Notes under the pieces: generated by a model
What the model was told of the DNA's origin: nothing
Seen by the model: only the letters and a program-made list of their open reading frames with translations
The model's database searches: none
Translations under genes and position numbers: made by a program
Assembly (NCBI RefSeq): GCF_009938015.1
Contig: NZ_AP021884.1
Coordinates: 1,041,501 to 1,105,500, forward strand
Length of the DNA: 64,000 nt
Reading direction: 5' to 3'
DNA from: Sulfuriferula plumbiphila
GTDB taxonomy: Bacteria > Pseudomonadota > Gammaproteobacteria > Burkholderiales > Sulfuriferulaceae
Shown here: positions 48,243 through 57,571 of the stretch, one piece after another
Layout: each line of letters starts with the position of its first letter
How positions within the stretch are numbered: position 1 is the stretch's first letter

Positions 48243-48269
48243 TGCGCGCAGCTGGCTGACCCTCCCACC

Positions 48270-48488
48270 ATGACTCTAGACCGCGCGCGCCAGTTGCTTG
48301 CTGTTCAGGCCAATTTCGGCGGATTCTACAACGGCAATTCCGCCAAGCTCATCCTCTCGGAAGTGCAGCGCGAGCATGGTCAGCAGGCTGTGGATCAATT
48401 GATACAGGAGGTGAATCTCACCGAAATTTTCGGCTTTGAGCCGGGTATGCGTTTTGAGGGTGGTCTTGCCATCGGCAAGCCGTATTGA
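48270..48488 (+). CDS. small conserved hypothetical protein
   Basis: 72 residues, soluble, no family recognised. DRARQLLAVQANFGGFYNGNS is followed by an amphipathic helix (AKLILSEVQREHGQQAVDQLIQ) and GFEPGMRFEG. It lies between pfp and hppA and runs in the same direction, 27 bases after pfp. This suggests a helper or regulator of pyrophosphate metabolism. The ribosome site is poor (ccctcccacc precedes ATG), which lowers certainty about the start. Confidence 0.6.
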   Translation: MTLDRARQLLAVQANFGGFYNGNSAKLILSEVQREHGQQAVDQLIQEVNLTEIFGFEPGMRFEGGLAIGKPY

Positions 48489-48571
48489 AATAGCAATGAG
48501 AAAAGTTGCAAGGCAATGAGCCGGCCGGAACAGGCTCCGATTCGCACAAGTAATCCAAGGAGGGATGAAGT

Positions 48572-50617
48572 ATGTCGGATGGTCTAGTATTGGCGCTCGC
48601 CTGCGCTGTTTTTGCCATAATATATGGCCTGGTTTCCATTAAATGGGTGCTGGCCAAGCCCACTGGCAACGAGCGTATGCGAGAAATCGCAGCGGCGATT
48701 CAGGAAGGCGCGCAAGCCTATCTCAATCGTCAGTACCGCACCATTGGCATGGTGGGTGTGGTGTTGTTCGTGCTCATTTTCATCTTCATCGGCAAACTCA
48801 CCGCCGCAGGCTTCGCGCTGGGGGCCCTGCTGTCTGCGGCGGCGGGCTACATTGGCATGAATATCTCGGTGCGTGCCAATGTGCGTACCGCAGAGGCTGC
48901 GCGTGAAGGGCTCAATCCGGCATTGAAAGTGGCGTTCCGCAGTGGTGCCATTACCGGCATGCTGGTCGTGGGTCTGGGACTGCTGGGTGTGGCGGGCTTT
49001 TATGCTTTCCTGGCGGCTACGACGCCGGCCGGCACGGTCGTCAACATTTCGCCGCTGATTGGTCTGGGTTTCGGCGGCTCGCTGATTTCCATTTTTGCGC
49101 GGCTGGGTGGCGGCATTTTCACCAAGGGTGCAGATGTGGGCGCGGATCTGGTCGGCAAGGTGGAAGCAGGTATCCCTGAAGATGACCCGCGCAACCCGGC
49201 GGTGATTGCCGACAACGTGGGCGACAACGTGGGCGACTGCGCGGGGATGGCGGCCGACCTGTTCGAGACCTACGCCGTGACCATCATCGCCACCATGCTG
49301 CTGGGCGGCCTGGTGCTGCACACCGCGGGTGCTGGCGCGATGATTTACCCGCTGGTGCTGGGCGGCGTGTCCATCGTTGCGTCGGTGATCGGCACGTTCT
49401 TCGTCAATGCGCGCGAAGGCGGCAAAATCATGAACGCGCTGTACCGCGGCCTGATCGTATCCGGCGGGCTGGCGGCGCTGGCGTTCTATCCCGTGACCCA
49501 GTGGCTGATGGCGGACAACGGCAGCTACAGCGTGATGAATCTGTATCTGTGCGGTCTGGTCGGACTGGCGCTGACCGCGGCGATGGTGCTCATTACCGAG
49601 TACTACACCGCCACTGAATACGCACCGGTACGCCATATCGCGCAGGCTTCCACAACGGGTCACGGTACCAACGTGATCGCCGGGCTGGGGGTATCCATGC
49701 GGTCCACCGCCGCACCGGTGCTGGCGGTGTGCGTGGCCATTCTCGTCTCCTATTCGCTGGCGGGCTTGTACGGTATCGCCATTGCCGCTACCGGGATGCT
49801 GTCCATGACCGGCATCATCGTGGCCCTGGATGCATACGGCCCGGTCACCGACAACGCGGGCGGCATCGCGGAAATGGCCGATTTGCCAGCCAGCGTGCGT
49901 AACATCACCGACCCGCTGGATGCCGTTGGCAACACCACCAAGGCGGTTACCAAGGGCTATGCGATTGGCTCAGCCGGTCTGGCGGCACTGGTGCTGTTCG
50001 CCGACTATACGCATACCCTGGAACACGCCGGCAAACTGGTGGATTTTTCCCTGTCCGATCCGGCGGTGATTATCGGCCTGTTCATTGGCGGCATGGTGCC
50101 GTATCTGTTCGGCGCCATGGGTATGGAGGCCGTGGGTCGTGCAGCAGGCAGCGTGGTGGTGGAAGTGCGCCGCCAGTTCAAGGAAATTCCCGGCATCATG
50201 GCGGGTACGGCCAAGCCGGATTATTCCAGGGCCGTGGATATGCTCACCCGTGCCGCCATCAAGGAAATGATGATCCCCTCGCTGCTGCCGGTGCTGGTGC
50301 CTATCGTCGTGGCGTTGGGCATGACCGCGCTGATGGGACCGGGCGCAGGCACCAAGGCACTGGGCGGCGTGCTGATGGGTTCCATCGTCACCGGTATTTT
50401 CGTTGCCATTTCGATGACCACTGGTGGCGGTGCCTGGGATAACGCCAAGAAATATATCGAGGAGGGTAATCATGGCGGCAAAGGCTCTGAAGCACACAAG
50501 GCCGCGGTCACAGGTGATACCGTGGGTGACCCCTACAAGGACACTGCCGGCCCGGCTATCAACCCGCTGATCAAGATCATCAATATTGTTGCACTGCTGA
50601 TTGTGCCGCTGCTGTAA
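48572..50617 (+). CDS. hppA: membrane-bound proton-pumping pyrophosphatase, K+-independent type
   Basis: 681 residues with about sixteen membrane spans. Substrate-site blocks are [33 protein letters not shown] (split here: [11 protein letters not shown] and [19 protein letters not shown]) near residue 190, and [17 protein letters not shown] near residue 420. [10 protein letters not shown] near residue 453 has Lys and Thr at the two positions that mark K+-independent enzymes. Hydrolyses PPi and pumps protons out. AAGGAGGG precedes ATG. With pfp it forms a PPi-based energy module. Confidence 0.95.
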   Translation: MSDGLVLALACAVFAIIYGLVSIKWVLAKPTGNERMREIAAAIQEGAQAYLNRQYRTIGMVGVVLFVLIFIFIGKLTAAGFALGALLSAAAGYIGMNISVRANVRTAEAAREGLNPALKVAFRSGAITGMLVVGLGLLGVAGFYAFLAATTPAGTVVNISPLIGLGFGGSLISIFARLGGGIFTKGADVGADLVGKVEAGIPEDDPRNPAVIADNVGDNVGDCAGMAADLFETYAVTIIATMLLGGLVLHTAGAGAMIYPLVLGGVSIVASVIGTFFVNAREGGKIMNALYRGLIVSGGLAALAFYPVTQWLMADNGSYSVMNLYLCGLVGLALTAAMVLITEYYTATEYAPVRHIAQASTTGHGTNVIAGLGVSMRSTAAPVLAVCVAILVSYSLAGLYGIAIAATGMLSMTGIIVALDAYGPVTDNAGGIAEMADLPASVRNITDPLDAVGNTTKAVTKGYAIGSAGLAALVLFADYTHTLEHAGKLVDFSLSDPAVIIGLFIGGMVPYLFGAMGMEAVGRAAGSVVVEVRRQFKEIPGIMAGTAKPDYSRAVDMLTRAAIKEMMIPSLLPVLVPIVVALGMTALMGPGAGTKALGGVLMGSIVTGIFVAISMTTGGGAWDNAKKYIEEGNHGGKGSEAHKAAVTGDTVGDPYKDTAGPAINPLIKIINIVALLIVPLL

Positions 50618-50636
50618 GGCTCGGACAGCTAAAATG

Positions 50637-50668
50637 AAAAAAGGCCGGACCGAAGCCAGGCCGTGTTA
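50637..50668 (-). terminator. minus-strand hairpin with T-run beyond hppA
   Basis: On the minus strand ggcctgg and tccggcc enclose a cttcgg-type loop and are followed by TTTTTT. The stem is short and bulged. It would end leftward transcripts from the decayed catalase region. Confidence 0.4.
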
Positions 50669-50766
50669 AATGCATACTGCCCGGAACATGAGTGAGTAAA
50701 TTCGAGGCATGGCTGGATTTGAAACAATAGTAGATATACTCTGGTGGCGACAGTGAAATCTGTGGC

Positions 50767-50806
50767 CATTTTTTATGTGCGTCCTGCCGGGCGCACATAA
50801 AAAATG
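50767..50806. terminator. 15-bp perfect hairpin, bidirectional terminator
   Basis: cattttttatgtgcg and cgcacataaaaaatg are exact reverse complements around a 10-base loop. The T-run on one side and A-run on the other let it act on both strands. It lies 150 bases after hppA and 52 bases before the leftward catalase fragment, between the convergent units. The 241 bases from hppA to the fragment hold no gene. Confidence 0.7.
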
Positions 50807-50858
50807 CATGACCGAAGTCATGTGTTCAAGGATATTGCGCAGTATCAATTGCGGCCGC

Positions 50859-51194
50859 TCAGATCACCGCATCCGGGGTTTTTTCCGACGCACCGCGTTC
50901 CAATGCTGCCGCTACTCCCGCGCCGTAAGCCGGATCGGCCCTGGTGCAGTGGGCAATATGACGCTGCTGGATTTCTTTGGACGCGCCGCCGACCGAACGG
51001 GCCGTATTCTCGCACAGCAGCCGTTGCTGTTCCGGCGTCATCAGGCGGAACAGGTTACCAGGCTGGGTGTGGTAATCATCATCGGCGCGATGATCCCAGT
51101 GGCCTGCTGCGCCTCCGGTCGCCAGGGGCGGTTCCGAAAAATCCGGTTGTTGCTGCCACGCGCCTTTGCTATTGGGCTCGTAGGTTCGCTGCAT
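50859..51194 (-). pseudogene. catalase, C-terminal fragment
   Basis: Read leftwards from about 51194: [13 protein letters not shown], then [41 protein letters not shown] and [14 protein letters not shown], the last 110 residues of a monofunctional haem catalase. The haem-binding and catalytic parts are absent, and the sequence in front is unrelated in frame. It is thus a remnant of a catalase gene cut by deletion. Confidence 0.85.
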
Positions 51195-51235
51195 CGCTGC
51201 CAGCATGAACAGCCCGAGTCGGACATGGGCCCGGC

Positions 51236-51833
51236 TTACGCCTGAAGAAACGCCAGGAGATCGGCGTTGACCTTGTCCGCCGGGGTTACGCACATCCCAT
51301 GTGGTGCGCCGGGATAGATCTTCAGCGTCGACTTCTTCACCAGCTTCGCGGCAAGAAGAGCCGGATCGGCGATGGGCACAATCTGGTCATCATCGCCATG
51401 GAGAATCAAGGTGGACACGTCAATTTTCTTGAGATCGCCGGTAAAGTCCGTCTCGGAGAACTGCTTGATACAGTCCGCTTGACCCTTAAACCTAAAAACC
51501 GTAGTTGACCGCTCATTTCCCTCATGAGAGCCGCATGAATACTGAGTGTTCCGCCTTCGTTCGCATTCACCTGTTGGGTGACATCGCTACCCGCCCGGTC
51601 TGTCGAAGTTATAAAACGGAGTGGCCAGATCCCTGTAGAACTGCGAACGGTAGGCAGTCACGGCGGCGCGGATGCCGTCGAAGACATCCATGGGCAGTCC
51701 GCCGGGATTGGCGTCGGTTTTGAGCATGATCGGGGGTACCGCGCCGATTAGCACCGCTTGGGCTACACGCGAGGGCGTCTAGCGGCCATCCGTGGGAAAA
51801 GACCACCGGACGTCCTTTCTCATATTCTCCATG
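51236..51833 (-). pseudogene. decayed alpha/beta hydrolase (chloroperoxidase/esterase type)
   Basis: Three pieces in different frames, read leftwards. [15 protein letters not shown] (about 51770-51833) is the oxyanion-hole strand. [22 protein letters not shown] to [10 protein letters not shown] (about 51597-51740) is the lid region. [29 protein letters not shown] to the C-terminus (51236-about 51484) carries the catalytic Asp and GAPHGM His. The nucleophile-elbow part is deleted and frames do not join, so no enzyme can be made. It adjoins the catalase fragment. Confidence 0.85.
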
Positions 51834-51983
51834 GTGGTTGCAGCGGGAAGGTGAACTGCCCACAGGTTTGGTTTCTGTGGCTAATGCCGCAGCGGAGAAG
51901 CTCGGCAGCCATTCCGGCCCAATGGAGGCCATCAGGCCGTTCCGGGGTGTTCCCGCGCGTCGTTTTGATTTACTCATTTTGAT

Positions 51984-52018
51984 ATCCTTTAACTGATTTT
52001 AACAATCAGCTAAAGGAT
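51984..52018. repeat. inverted repeat with 15-base arms
   Basis: atcctttaactgatt and aatcagctaaaggat are reverse complements with one mismatch and a five-base loop (ttaac). It stands at the upstream edge of the decayed hydrolase, 120 bases from the reductase gene. It could be a terminator, an operator, or the end of a small mobile element. A second short repeat, cttcaac/gttgaag, follows near 52054-52072. Confidence 0.5.
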
Positions 52019-52138
52019 AGGTTTATGGGGATAAGATCACACGATCGCTCTCCTTCAACAATCGGTTGAAGATGCAGCCATGGACATAATGAGCTTGCCA
52101 GTTTATCGCAACGGGATTTTGGCTTGTTTTTTACTGCA

Positions 52139-52690
52139 TCAGGCAGCGTGCTTTTTCACCCAGGCAACATACTGGTCCATCCAGTTCTGCAGGAATTTTT
52201 TGCTGCCTGTATCGATGTCGCCTGCCTCGTCAAACAATCCATCCCTTACCTGGATGAATGCTTCGGGCTGGCCAAGCGCCGGCACGTCCAGGTATGCGAG
52301 GACGTTGCGCAAATGCTGTTGCGCCATGGCCGTGCCAATGGCACCGACCGAAGCGCCCAATACACCAGCGGGCTTGCCCGCCCAGGCACTCTGGCCATAG
52401 GGGCGCGAGGCGTGGTCGATCGCGTTCTTGAGTACCCCGGGGATGGAACGGTTGTATTCGGGTGTGACGAACATAAGGCCCTGGGCAGCCGTGATTTCGG
52501 CCTTCAGCCGCTTGACGGATTCGGCCGGGTTCGCGTCGTCGTCCTGGTTGTAGAGTGGCAAGTCGCCGATTTGTACCTGCCTGAACGAGAATTCCGGCGG
52601 CGCCAGTTTCACAATGGCGTTGGCCAGCCTGCGGTTGAATGAATCCTGGCGAAGGCTGCCAACGATGACGGCTATCTGATATTGACTCAT
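52139..52690 (-). CDS. NADPH-dependent FMN reductase family protein
   Basis: 183 residues, flavodoxin-like fold. The phosphate loop VGSLRQDSFNRRLANA near residue 10 and TPEYNRSIPGVLKNAIDHAS near residue 75 (isoalloxazine contacts) are hallmarks of the ChrR/YieF-type quinone or chromate reductases. It probably reduces quinones by two electrons to avoid radicals. Third gene leftward of a set behind the LysR gene; start 45 bases after the dioxygenase gene. Confidence 0.88.
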   Translation of the reverse strand: MSQYQIAVIVGSLRQDSFNRRLANAIVKLAPPEFSFRQVQIGDLPLYNQDDDANPAESVKRLKAEITAAQGLMFVTPEYNRSIPGVLKNAIDHASRPYGQSAWAGKPAGVLGASVGAIGTAMAQQHLRNVLAYLDVPALGQPEAFIQVRDGLFDEAGDIDTGSKKFLQNWMDQYVAWVKKHAA

Positions 52691-52735
52691 GACGATCTCC
52701 TTTAAAAGTGATTGCTGGATTTAAAACGAACAACA

Positions 52736-53536
52736 TCAGGAAGCCTGCGTCACTCCTCGCCAGACATAAGCATCCATGGCCAGGCCACCATAGGCAAAGT
52801 GGGGACGATAGCGCAGGGGCGTATCGCCCCTCGCTGCGCCCAAGGCAACGAAAAGCGGCAGGAAGTGTTCTTCGGATGGATGAGCGTCGGCACCGTAAGG
52901 TGCTGAACGATATGCCAACAGGGCTGAGACATCCTGCGCGGCCAATCGCTCGGCAACCCAATTGGTAAACATCCGGGCTTGCAGCAAAGGCGCCTGGTCG
53001 CCTTCCGCATGCCAATCCAGCCAGCCAAAGTTATGCGTGATCGCGCCGGAAGCGACGATGAGCACGCTCTCCTCGCGCAAGGGTGCAAGCGCCTGTCCCA
53101 GCGCGACATGGGCTGCGGCGCCGGTATTGCGTGCCAGCGAGAGTTGCGTGACCGGCACATTGGCCTGTGGATACATCGCCGACAGCGGCGCCCAGGCGCC
53201 GTGATCCAGTCCACGGCTGGGGTGGAGGTCAGCCGCCAGGCCGGCAGCGGACAACAGCGACACGGCCCGTTCGGCCAGCGCCGGCGCGCCCGGCGCGCGA
53301 TACTGCATGCGGTAAAGTTCCTCTGGAAAGCCCGCGAAGTCGTGCATGGTTTGCGGCGCGCCGGACAGACTGGCCGTTGGCTGGCGCGCTTCCCAATGCG
53401 CCGACACCACGAGAATCGCCGCCGGTTCGGGAGCCTGCTGGCCGATCTCGCGCCAGCAGGCCACGGCGTCCGGCGCCTTCAGCAAGGCATCCGGGGCGCC
53501 GTGGGACACAAAAACGACGGGCATGCGTGCGGACAT
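52736..53536 (-). CDS. class III extradiol dioxygenase family protein (YgiD/DODA type)
   Basis: 266 residues of the LigB fold. Metal-site His residues lie in VFVSHGAPDALL, VVSAHWEA and GAITHNFGWLDW, and the conserved HPSEEHFLPLFVALGAA is near residue 215. Relatives open catechol-type rings or L-DOPA, or convert hydroperoxides; the real substrate in bacteria is usually unknown. It pairs with the quinone reductase and lies eleven bases from the YceI fragment, so one transcript is likely. Confidence 0.88.
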   Translation of the reverse strand: MSARMPVVFVSHGAPDALLKAPDAVACWREIGQQAPEPAAILVVSAHWEARQPTASLSGAPQTMHDFAGFPEELYRMQYRAPGAPALAERAVSLLSAAGLAADLHPSRGLDHGAWAPLSAMYPQANVPVTQLSLARNTGAAAHVALGQALAPLREESVLIVASGAITHNFGWLDWHAEGDQAPLLQARMFTNWVAERLAAQDVSALLAYRSAPYGADAHPSEEHFLPLFVALGAARGDTPLRYRPHFAYGGLAMDAYVWRGVTQAS

Positions 53537-53547
53537 ATTGCGCTCCC

Positions 53548-53823
53548 TTACTCCTTCACCACCTCAACAGCGATGGTGAGGGTCACATCATCGGAAACAT
53601 AGGACGCGTATTTGCCCATGTTGAAGTCGCTACGCTTGATCTTTGCCCCCGCATTAGCGCCGATCGCGTCTTTCTTCAGCATCGGATGCGGCATTTCCTG
53701 GAACGAGGTGACGGTCAGGGTCACCGGTTTGGTCACGCCTTTTACCGTCAGGTTGCCCTCGACTGCCACCGGCTTGTCGCCATCAAATTTAGCAGTGCGG
53801 GTATAGCTGGCGGGATGGCTCAT
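53548..53823 (-). CDS. YceI-family protein, C-terminal half only
   Basis: 91 residues with an ATG and the second half of the YceI lipocalin-like barrel: GDKPVAVEGNLTVKGVTKPV then SFQEMPHPMLKKDAIGANAGAKIKRSDF (split at FQEM) and VSDDVTLTIAVEVVKE at the end. Full members have about 190 residues and a signal peptide; both are missing here. It may be a truncated but still translated gene or a pseudogene. It is first behind the LysR promoter region. Confidence 0.75.
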   Translation of the reverse strand: MSHPASYTRTAKFDGDKPVAVEGNLTVKGVTKPVTLTVTSFQEMPHPMLKKDAIGANAGAKIKRSDFNMGKYASYVSDDVTLTIAVEVVKE

Positions 53824-53896
53824 CAGTGAAATCCAAAGGGTTTAGGTTGCTTGATGGACGTACTGTACACAAACCGTAATGCAATAAATAGCGTAC

Positions 53897-53921
53897 AATT
53901 AGCAATATATTATTGCTAATT
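53897..53921. promoter_or_regulatory. 25-bp palindrome, probable LysR operator
   Basis: aattagcaata and tattgctaatt are perfect 11-base reverse complements around a tat spacer. It lies 25 bases before the LysR ATG and 73 bases before the divergent YceI fragment. LysR proteins bind such A/T-rich dyads (T-N11-A core), so it probably controls both directions. Confidence 0.7.
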
Positions 53922-53946
53922 TTGCAACAATCGATCGGGGACGTTC

Positions 53947-54921
53947 ATGGATAGGCTCGACAGCATGCGACTCTTTGTGCGGGTCGCCGAACTGGGTAGC
54001 TTTTCGGCCGTGGCGCAGCAGAATAATGTGGCGCGCTCGGTCGTGACGCGGCAGGTGGCGGCGCTCGAAACGCACCTCGGAACGAAGTTGATTGCCCGCA
54101 GCACGCGGCGCCTGAGCCTCACTTCGGCGGGCGCCACCTACCTGGAAAAATGCCGCGAAATTCTGAGCCTGGTGGAAGCCGCCGAAGCCAGCCTGACTGA
54201 GGATCGACAAGCGCCTCGAGGCCACATCCGTATCACCCTGCCATTTTCGTTCGGCATTCATCAATTGATGCCGATGTTCGGCGACTTCATGACTGCCAAT
54301 CCGGATATCTCGATCGAACTGGAATTCAGCGACCGCCGCGCCAACCTGATCGAAGGCGGCTTTGATCTGGCCATCCGCATTGGTGATCGGCTTGATCCTG
54401 GCGACGTGGCACGAAAGATCGGCAGCAGTCAGGGCGTCGTCGTCGCTGCTCCCGAATATTTGCAGCGCCAGGGCCGGCCCAAGCATCCAAGTGAGCTCCT
54501 CAAGCACGAATGCTTCGGTTATTTGCTGGCTGCGCGCTCAAGTTGGGCCTTTGTCATTGACGGCAAAACGCAGTGGTTTCCCGTTACCGGGAGGCTCGAA
54601 GCCAACAGCGGCGATGCCTTGCTCGCCGCTGCGATGCGTGGCCTGGGGATCACCAATGCCCCCACCTTCATGGCCGAACAAGCCGTGCGTGAACGCAAGC
54701 TGGAAATTCTGCTGCCCAAGTTTCCGACGCCAGAGCTGGGGATCTATGCGGTCTTCCCGAGCAACCGTTATGTGCCTCATCGTGTCAGGACCCTGGTCGA
54801 GTATCTTGCTCAACGGATCGAGTCTCAGCTGCGAACAGTCAATGAGCTTCCCCGCGAATTTCGGATACTTCCAGAAAGCCATTCTGATGGCGATGATGGT
54901 GAAATTGGAGGTTGGAACTGA
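53947..54921 (+). CDS. LysR-family transcription regulator
   Basis: 324 residues. An N-terminal winged helix (MDRLDSMRLFVRVAELGSFSAVA; ARSVVTRQVAALETHLGTKLIARSTRR, split here at QVAALE) is followed by the effector domain with GHIRITLPFSFGIHQLMP near residue 93. It resembles the LTTR group next to oxidoreductase genes. Divergent from YceI/dioxygenase/reductase genes, which it probably activates in response to a quinone-like or electrophilic compound. Confidence 0.93.
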   Translation: MDRLDSMRLFVRVAELGSFSAVAQQNNVARSVVTRQVAALETHLGTKLIARSTRRLSLTSAGATYLEKCREILSLVEAAEASLTEDRQAPRGHIRITLPFSFGIHQLMPMFGDFMTANPDISIELEFSDRRANLIEGGFDLAIRIGDRLDPGDVARKIGSSQGVVVAAPEYLQRQGRPKHPSELLKHECFGYLLAARSSWAFVIDGKTQWFPVTGRLEANSGDALLAAAMRGLGITNAPTFMAEQAVRERKLEILLPKFPTPELGIYAVFPSNRYVPHRVRTLVEYLAQRIESQLRTVNELPREFRILPESHSDGDDGEIGGWN

Positions 54922-55023
54922 AACGAATTCCGGGGCCAGCCTATACAGCGGAGTACACGGCGGCAGTTCAGCAAGTGCTGGCCGGCAAGAAAGCGGGCGG
55001 GATTGCGCGTGAGTTGGGCGTTT
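54913..55023 (+). pseudogene. transposase remnant, IS3-type OrfA N-terminus
   Basis: The frame LKRIPGPAYTAEYTAAVQQV then LAGKKAGGIARELG looks like the first helix-turn-helix of an IS3-family OrfA, cut after about 35 codons. It overlaps the end of the LysR gene in another frame. The next 244 bases (to 55267) contain minus-strand pieces such as VIDRLRDEGKTPLYMDTATQ and GLRADAGYSLKHLRALAL, in different frames and not identified; no intact gene is seen there. Confidence 0.5.
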
Positions 55024-55267
55024 TGTGTCTCCATCCTTGGCGTGTTTGTCCGCAGTGATCATGACCCGCCGGGTGATGCCCAGGGCCAGGGCGCGCAGGT
55101 GTTTGAGGGAGTAGCCGGCGTCTGCGCGCAGGCCTACCACGCCGATGGGGCCGCCCATGCTTCTTCCTGAGTGGCAGTGTCCATGTAGAGCGGGGTCTTG
55201 CCTTCGTCCCGCAGGCGATCGATTACTCCCTCATGCCAGGCGTTTCCACCTGAACTGCCTGGACGAA

Positions 55268-55687
55268 CTACCCGCCGCGCCGGCGCTGCTCGCGCAGACT
55301 GTGACTCAGGTGCTGGCCGAGCACCGCAAGGAAGCGTACCCCTTCCTGCGTCCCGGGATCACGTACTACACGCAACATACAGCCCAGACCGCCCGTTGCC
55401 GGCGCGGCCGCCGCGATATCCTTGCTCGCCGCATGGATCGCCTCAGACAGAGCGATCAGCAGACACTGGCTCTCCTGGCGATCGAGGGCCAGGAGCAGGC
55501 GCATCAGACCCTCGTTGCGCGTCAGCCGGTCGAGCAGGTTCACCCCCTCGCTCATTGCCCCTGCCATCCGCGTAACCATGTCGTCCGACATCGCGTCCCG
55601 AGCCGCGGTAATGATCTGTGCGAATTCGACGAGTCGCTGCAGGTCGTCGTTGGCTATTGCGGCGGGAGTTTCTGTTTGTGTGGTCAT
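55268..55687 (-). CDS. DUF1641 protein associated with sulfide:quinone oxidoreductase
   Basis: 139 residues from ATG 55687 (GAGGAAG before it). Helical, with LQRLVEFAQIITAARDAMSDD at the front and the DUF1641 core (MLRVVRDPGTQEGVRFLAVLG) at residues 100-125. Members sit beside SQR or flavocytochrome-type flavoproteins and may anchor or modulate them; function unproven. It lies just inside the end of the SQR-type gene (55698), a 10-base gap, last in the leftward block. Confidence 0.8.
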   Translation of the reverse strand: MTTQTETPAAIANDDLQRLVEFAQIITAARDAMSDDMVTRMAGAMSEGVNLLDRLTRNEGLMRLLLALDRQESQCLLIALSEAIHAASKDIAAAAPATGGLGCMLRVVRDPGTQEGVRFLAVLGQHLSHSLREQRRRGG

Positions 55688-55697
55688 CTTGGCTTCC

Positions 55698-56831
55698 TCA
55701 GAGTAATCCACGCACGCTGGTCCAATACATCTGGTTGTAGGCTATCTTGAACCAGTGCATTGGTTTCGTCGGTGGCTTCAGGTCGGGCGGGTTAAGGTAA
55801 TTGAACATCGCGTAGGTCGCACGTTCGTGGCCGGCTTCAATGAAGCAGTACACCTTGCCATCATAATCGCGCACCGGCGCGCCGATCTTCACGATCGAGG
55901 CGATGTTTTCGGCGACCACCTCGGCTTCGAAGTGCGCGGCCGACCCGGTCTTGCTGACCGGCAGGTTGCTCGTGTCACCCAGCACGTAGACGTTGTCGCG
56001 GCCTTTCATGGTGAGTTTGAAACGGTCAGTCGGAATCCAGCCGCCCTGGCCGAGGTTGTTCTTCTCGATCACCTCCATGCCACGGTGCGGCGGGATTGCG
56101 ATGAGCAGATCGTAGTTGGTCTCCGTGCCTTCCTCGCTCTTCACGACATTGTTTTCCACGTCCACTTCCTTGACGTTGAACAGTGTCTCGTACTCGATGC
56201 CCATGCGGTCGAACTCAGGCTTGGCCCACTTGGCGACGTTCTCGATGGTGTGGATGCGGCCGATCGGGTAGTGGTACTTCATTGTGACCTTGTCGCGGAT
56301 GCCGCGTGCCTTGAAATAATCGTGCAGCGAAAACATGACCTCGACCGGGGCGATCGGGCATTTGTGCGGGACCCCGACAACGACGGCAACCTTTCCACCC
56401 TGGAACTCCCGCAGGCGCTTGAACATCTTCACCGCGGATGCTTCGGTGTAGAAGGTCTCTGCCCCCTCCGTCAATCCGCGAACCTCCTCGGGCACGATGC
56501 GCGAACCGGTGGCGATTACGAGGATATCGTACTCGTGGACCTTGCCGCTCTGGGTCCTCACCTGGTTCTGATCGAGCTGGAATTGTTCGACCGGGTCCAC
56601 GTGAAAATCGATACTCGCTTCGAGCAGGCTCGCCTGATCACGATAAAGCTGATCCGGAGACATCTGTCCGAACGCGACATATAGCAAGCCCGGCTGGTAC
56701 ATGTGCTTGTCGGATGCCGAGAGCATCGTGAGCCGGACCTTGCGAGCACGAATCTCAGCGGACAGCCGCCGCGCGAGATTATTGGCCAGAATGGTACCGC
56801 CCGTGCCACCACCGACGACTAAGATTCTCAT
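55698..56831 (-). CDS. sqr: sulfide:quinone oxidoreductase-type flavoprotein
   Basis: 377 residues. FAD-binding start RILVVGGGTGGTILANNLA; second dinucleotide fold around GKVAVVVGVPHKCPIAPVE near residue 155; FAD segment NVYVLGDTSNLPVSKTGSAAH near residue 290. Exactly two Cys are seen (about residues 156 and 328), fitting the redox pair that carries sulfur in SQR. It would oxidise sulfide to sulfur or polysulfide and reduce membrane quinone. Neighbours TusA, DsrE and DUF1641 agree; a related flavocytochrome-like role is the alternative. Confidence 0.85.
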   Translation of the reverse strand: MRILVVGGGTGGTILANNLARRLSAEIRARKVRLTMLSASDKHMYQPGLLYVAFGQMSPDQLYRDQASLLEASIDFHVDPVEQFQLDQNQVRTQSGKVHEYDILVIATGSRIVPEEVRGLTEGAETFYTEASAVKMFKRLREFQGGKVAVVVGVPHKCPIAPVEVMFSLHDYFKARGIRDKVTMKYHYPIGRIHTIENVAKWAKPEFDRMGIEYETLFNVKEVDVENNVVKSEEGTETNYDLLIAIPPHRGMEVIEKNNLGQGGWIPTDRFKLTMKGRDNVYVLGDTSNLPVSKTGSAAHFEAEVVAENIASIVKIGAPVRDYDGKVYCFIEAGHERATYAMFNYLNPPDLKPPTKPMHWFKIAYNQMYWTSVRGLL

Positions 56832-56908
56832 TGCATTCTCCTATTCAAAACTTTCAGCGTTGCTGGCCGCTGGGCAGACAGACGTATCTCGACCCACCAA
56901 GTAACGCG

Positions 56909-57139
56909 CTATTTGGCCTTGCGAACCTTGATGTGCCAGACTCCCTCGACCTTCTCGTTGCTGACCACCTCGTGTCCCACCTTGTGGATCCATTCCGGCA
57001 CGTCCGCGGCTGAGCCCTCATCGGTCGACAGCAGTTCGAGCGTATCGCCCACGTTGGCCTGCTTCATATAGGTAATCAGCTCCATGAGCGGTCCCGGGCA
57101 GTATGTGTCGCATGCGTCGATGATCTTGCTTTCACTCAT
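56909..57139 (-). CDS. TusA-family sulfur carrier protein
   Basis: 76 residues. The key motif is DTYCPGPLMELITYM, with the persulfide-carrying Cys in the CPxP position near residue 14. The rest is a compact two-layer fold (DTLELLSTDEGSAADVPEWI). In sulfur oxidisers such proteins pass sulfane sulfur between DsrE-type proteins, rhodanese and heterodisulfide reductase-like or Dsr enzymes. Next to a DsrE gene and 77 bases from the SQR-type gene. Confidence 0.88.
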   Translation of the reverse strand: MSESKIIDACDTYCPGPLMELITYMKQANVGDTLELLSTDEGSAADVPEWIHKVGHEVVSNEKVEGVWHIKVRKAK

Positions 57140-57181
57140 TGCTCATCCTCCAGTTAACTTGGGTTCGATTCTCCGCCCCGT

Positions 57182-57571
57182 TCAAAATGTGAGCAGTTGG
57201 CCGCCTTCGGCGTCGCTCAGAAAGCGCGTCAGCCCGGTCGGCGGCCCAACCTCTGGGTCAAGTTCATCTTTCGTGATTCTCATCAGGTCCATCGCCATCG
57301 AGCATGGCAGCAGCGCCGCGTCGCTTAGCTCGACCGCGTATTTGAACAGCTGCTTGAATGGCGGCACGCCCTTCTGCGCCATGAGCGCCCCGAGCTCGCC
57401 TTCGGCCGGTGCGTCGACGGCGTGACCTTGCACGAAATACGGCAGGGCGTTCATGGATAAAAACACCGAAACTTCGTCGCCGGTCGCCGCCGCGACCGAC
57501 GCGATCATCGCGGCCATCTGCAGCTTTTCGCGCGTGCCCGACACGCAAATTATGTAGATTTTTCTGGACAT
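57182..57571 (-). CDS. DsrE-family sulfurtransferase-like protein
   Basis: 129 residues of the DsrE/DsrF fold. [21 protein letters not shown] opens it, and the conserved cysteine sits in [17 protein letters not shown] near residue 95. DsrE proteins take up or hand over sulfane sulfur, usually with TusA. The [12 protein letters not shown] segment is close to the membrane-linked DsrE2 group, but no clear span is present. It precedes TusA by 42 bases in one leftward transcript. Confidence 0.85.
   Translation of the reverse strand: MSRKIYIICVSGTREKLQMAAMIASVAAATGDEVSVFLSMNALPYFVQGHAVDAPAEGELGALMAQKGVPPFKQLFKYAVELSDAALLPCSMAMDLMRITKDELDPEVGPPTGLTRFLSDAEGGQLLTF

Noticed and set aside
51505..51982. 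Plus-strand small frames in the decayed hydrolase region
   Set aside because: They overlap minus-strand hydrolase pieces and have no start signals or similarity.
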